From: Candidatus Poribacteria bacterium
Lineage (GTDB): Bacteria; Poribacteria; WGA-4E; UBA9662
Direction of reading: 5' to 3'
DNA length: 15,997 nucleotides
Assembly: GCA_002729015.1 (NCBI GenBank)
Contig: PBVO01000102.1
Location: forward strand, 31,987 to 47,983
In this document: one piece after another, positions 14,212-15,997 of the stretch
Layout of the letters: every line of letters begins with the position of its first letter
Numbering within the stretch: position 1 is the first letter of the stretch
Made by a program: the position numbers and the translations under genes
Notes under the pieces: generated by a model
The model's input: the letters and a program-made list of their open reading frames with translations, nothing else
The model's database searches: none
Told to the model about the DNA's origin: nothing

Positions 14212-14408
14212 AGTTCAATTCCAATTTGATTAATTTGCGCTGGTAATAGTCCCTGAAAAATGTGGAAAACAATTTAGGAGTGTTAAAAATTATTTATTCT
14301 GCTATTTCAAGGTGAAGGTAGTTTTCATTGTAATTTGTTCGCTCACATTTATAGATAAAACGAAAGCTTTATTTTATATACGAATTTGGGCTTTTTTGTT
14401 CAACAAAT

Positions 14409-14413
14409 GGAGG
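14409..14413 (+). promoter_or_regulatory. Shine-Dalgarno GGAGG that moves the ceramidase start to ATG 14419
   Basis: A perfect GGAGG with a 5-base spacer precedes ATG 14419. The longer reading from TTG 14386 would place this signal inside the gene, so 14419 is preferred. Confidence 0.7.
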
Positions 14414-14418
14414 TTTTT

Positions 14419-15675
14419 ATGATTTTTCCCAACATGTTACTGATGCTTTTGGTATCAATTATATCTGATAGTATGCCTACAAAATTTCAAGCGGGAGCTG
14501 CGAAGCGTATTATTACACCGAAAGACTCAGTTTATCTAGCAGGATGGTCCAACAATCGAAAAAGTGAAGGAGTCCATGATGAGCTTTTTGCCAGATGTAT
14601 ACTAATTGATGATGGACAAATACAAATCGGGTTTTTGTGCCTTGATCTTTTGGGAGTAACTCGTTTACAAAATCTGGAAATTCAGCGCCTCTGTCGAAAA
14701 CAAAGTACTCTGCCAGACCATCTCGTCATTATGGCGACACATCAACATTCTGGTCCTGATACGATCGGTCTATGGGGGCCGGATGAAACAACCACTGGTG
14801 TTGATTCCAGATATATAGATTGGGTCTGTCAACAAGCTGCCGAATGCATAGCAGAGGCAAAAGACAGCATTGAACCTGCTAAGATCTCTTTAGCAATGAC
14901 AACAATTGATGAAGCCGATCGTATTTCTATCAACCATAGAGACCCAGGTTTAATTGACCGTGATTTAGGTCTAATTAAGATTGACCGACTTAACGATACC
15001 AACATTGCGATGTTAGTCAATTTTGCTATGCACCCAGAAGTAATGAAGTCTGATAGTCGGCTCATAACTGCTGATTTTCCATCTGTGATTTATCGTGAAT
15101 GCGATAATAAATTGGGGGGAATTACTCTATTTGTCAATGGTGCTCTAGGTGGAATGATTTCACCTGATAGAACAGAAGGTAATTTTCAAGAAGTAGAACG
15201 GATAGGTAGTTTTATCGCGGAAAAAATATTAGAGGCTGCAAAGTCTGCGGTTTTACAAGAAAATATTAAGCTCAGCCACCGTTCAGCTAAAATAAATATA
15301 CCACTCGAGAACTTGCAATTTTTGTCGGCCATTGAAATAGGGCTTTTACCAAAACAAATGGCTATTCGTGATCCGAAGATGCCATCCAATGAAAGTAGAT
15401 TGATAATTCCGACAGTTGTTCGTTTCATAGAAATAGGCGATGCGCAAATCGCAACTTATCCCGGAGAAGTTCTGCCAAAACTCGGCTATCAGATCAAAGA
15501 TAGAATGGACACCAAATATCGTTTTATTTTTGGTCTAGCCGATGATGAATTGGGTTATATTTTGGATGACCAAGATTTCGGCCGATATCCTTACGAATAT
15601 GAAAGCTCAATGTCTATCAGTAGAACAGCTGGGTCCTTGACAACAAACGCTATAATTCGCTTACTGGGTATGTGA
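14419..15675 (+). CDS. Neutral/alkaline ceramidase-like hydrolase
   Basis: From ATG 14419 the protein has 418 residues. Its zinc and catalytic positions follow neutral ceramidases (PF04734): H108-Q-H110-SGP (family T-H-x-H-S-G-P), H205 (NFAMHPEVM), E350 (YPGEVL) and Y380 (DDELGYI). S248 in GALGGMISP sits where the family nucleophile lies (G-x-V-S-P). GAAKRIITP near the N-terminus is the family's A-x-x-D-I-T-P element. The C-terminal Ig-like domain of the larger ceramidases is absent, as is usual for the short bacterial group. These hydrolyse amide bonds, of ceramide in characterised members; for short bacterial ones the substrate is often unknown. The start MIFPNMLLMLLVSIISDS is hydrophobic and may be a weak signal peptide, although a start at MPTKF (codon 19) would give a cytosolic protein. 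Confidence 0.85.
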   Translation: MIFPNMLLMLLVSIISDSMPTKFQAGAAKRIITPKDSVYLAGWSNNRKSEGVHDELFARCILIDDGQIQIGFLCLDLLGVTRLQNLEIQRLCRKQSTLPDHLVIMATHQHSGPDTIGLWGPDETTTGVDSRYIDWVCQQAAECIAEAKDSIEPAKISLAMTTIDEADRISINHRDPGLIDRDLGLIKIDRLNDTNIAMLVNFAMHPEVMKSDSRLITADFPSVIYRECDNKLGGITLFVNGALGGMISPDRTEGNFQEVERIGSFIAEKILEAAKSAVLQENIKLSHRSAKINIPLENLQFLSAIEIGLLPKQMAIRDPKMPSNESRLIIPTVVRFIEIGDAQIATYPGEVLPKLGYQIKDRMDTKYRFIFGLADDELGYILDDQDFGRYPYEYESSMSISRTAGSLTTNAIIRLLGM

Positions 15676-15816
15676 TTAAAATCTAGTATTATAAAGTATG
15701 AATACAGCAATTTAGATAGTAAGTGGTACAAACGTTCGATGACTTCAAAATTGAAGCTGAAAACAAGTAGCTGAAACAATTGTACTTTCTCGTGTTCCGT
15801 TTAAATTAGTGAATTT

Positions 15817-15829
15817 AGGAAAGATTCCT
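15817..15829. repeat. Inverted repeat AGGAA-AGA-TTCCT before the last gene
   Basis: Perfect 5-base arms around AGA, 18 bases upstream of the ATG at 15848. It would fold in the mRNA just before the start codon and includes the only AGGA near it. It could affect translation or be chance. Confidence 0.3.
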
Positions 15830-15847
15830 TCTGAATACAGTAATAAC

Positions 15848-15997
15848 ATGAAAAAGAAAAAACGCCGGCGAAAAAATTCAATCAGACAGAATCCAACGAG
15901 CTTTAATCTCACAACAGTTGATGGTAAAGACTATGTGGTTCTATTTATGAATAGGGAGGGAGTTACTCATCACTGTCCATTTTGTGGATACATTCAC
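15848..15997 (+). CDS. Unknown protein with basic N-terminus and CPFC zinc motif (cut by window end)
   Basis: An ATG at 15848 opens a frame that runs to the last base (50 codons). It starts with the strongly basic MKKKKRRRKN, continues through a beta-like stretch (TTVDGKDYVVLFMNREG), and reaches HHCPFCGYIH at the end. The C-x-x-C with a nearby His is half of a zinc ribbon or zinc finger; the second ligand pair would lie outside the window. Small proteins with CPFCGxxHxHG followed by GHRxAHC are widespread and uncharacterised, and this may be one. The basic leader suggests nucleic-acid contact. No good Shine-Dalgarno is visible, so the start is likely but unproven. Confidence 0.55.
   Translation, partial: MKKKKRRRKNSIRQNPTSFNLTTVDGKDYVVLFMNREGVTHHCPFCGYIH

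Noticed and set aside
14335..14360. Possible plus-strand promoter (TTGTTC with AT-rich -10) before the ceramidase-like gene
   Set aside because: Spacing is 15 bases or less and the -10 match is poor. The region is AT-rich enough to give such matches by chance.
14386..14418. Longer ceramidase start from TTG 14386
   Set aside because: The GGAGG Shine-Dalgarno at 14409-14413 lies inside this extension and points to ATG 14419.

Overview
The window looks like AT-rich chromosomal DNA from an uncultured marine bacterium. The gene mix is phytanoyl-CoA dioxygenase (PhyH), a DUF6785/DUF6784-type membrane protein, a neutral ceramidase-like enzyme, an FG-GAP protein, a dapA-family lyase and a sulfatase relic. 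That mix resembles Candidatus Poribacteria and similar sponge-associated or planktonic lineages. This placement is an inference from gene content; no rRNA or tRNA gene was seen.

Bases 1-1531 (+): the 3' end of a class V aminotransferase, then a small Rieske ferredoxin-like gene whose stop overlaps the GTG start of an NAD-dependent epimerase. recN (1660-3324, -) converges on the epimerase. It is divergent from the next block, and a good candidate promoter for each direction lies in the shared 293-base spacer.

Bases 3618-10131 (+) are probably one operon with gaps of 24, 34 and 54 bases: a PhyH-type dioxygenase fused to HEAT repeats, an aldo/keto reductase, a large FG-GAP/VCBS beta-propeller protein, and a DapA-superfamily lyase/aldolase that lacks the Thr-Thr pair of true DapA. 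Together they look like a catabolic or tailoring module for a sugar-acid or oxidised small molecule. The substrate cannot be read from the sequence.

Bases 10132-12216 are gene-poor and partly degenerate. They hold two small minus-strand genes of unknown function (a two-TM protein and a soluble 141-aa protein). They also hold what appears to be a decayed sulfatase fragment near 11846-12070, in which the family's GKWHLG motif is still readable but broken by a TAG. Several short inverted repeats lie here.

Bases 12217-15675: a 664-aa polytopic DUF6785-type membrane protein (-), divergent from a compact neutral ceramidase-like hydrolase (+) that keeps all the family's zinc and catalytic positions. 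The window ends inside a new + strand gene (from 15848) with a basic N-terminus and a CPFC zinc-knuckle motif.

No CRISPR array, intact insertion sequence, phage module or clearly new defence system was found. The items most worth a second look are the sulfatase relic, the PhyH-HEAT fusion in its operon, and the unknown small genes in the degenerate stretch.
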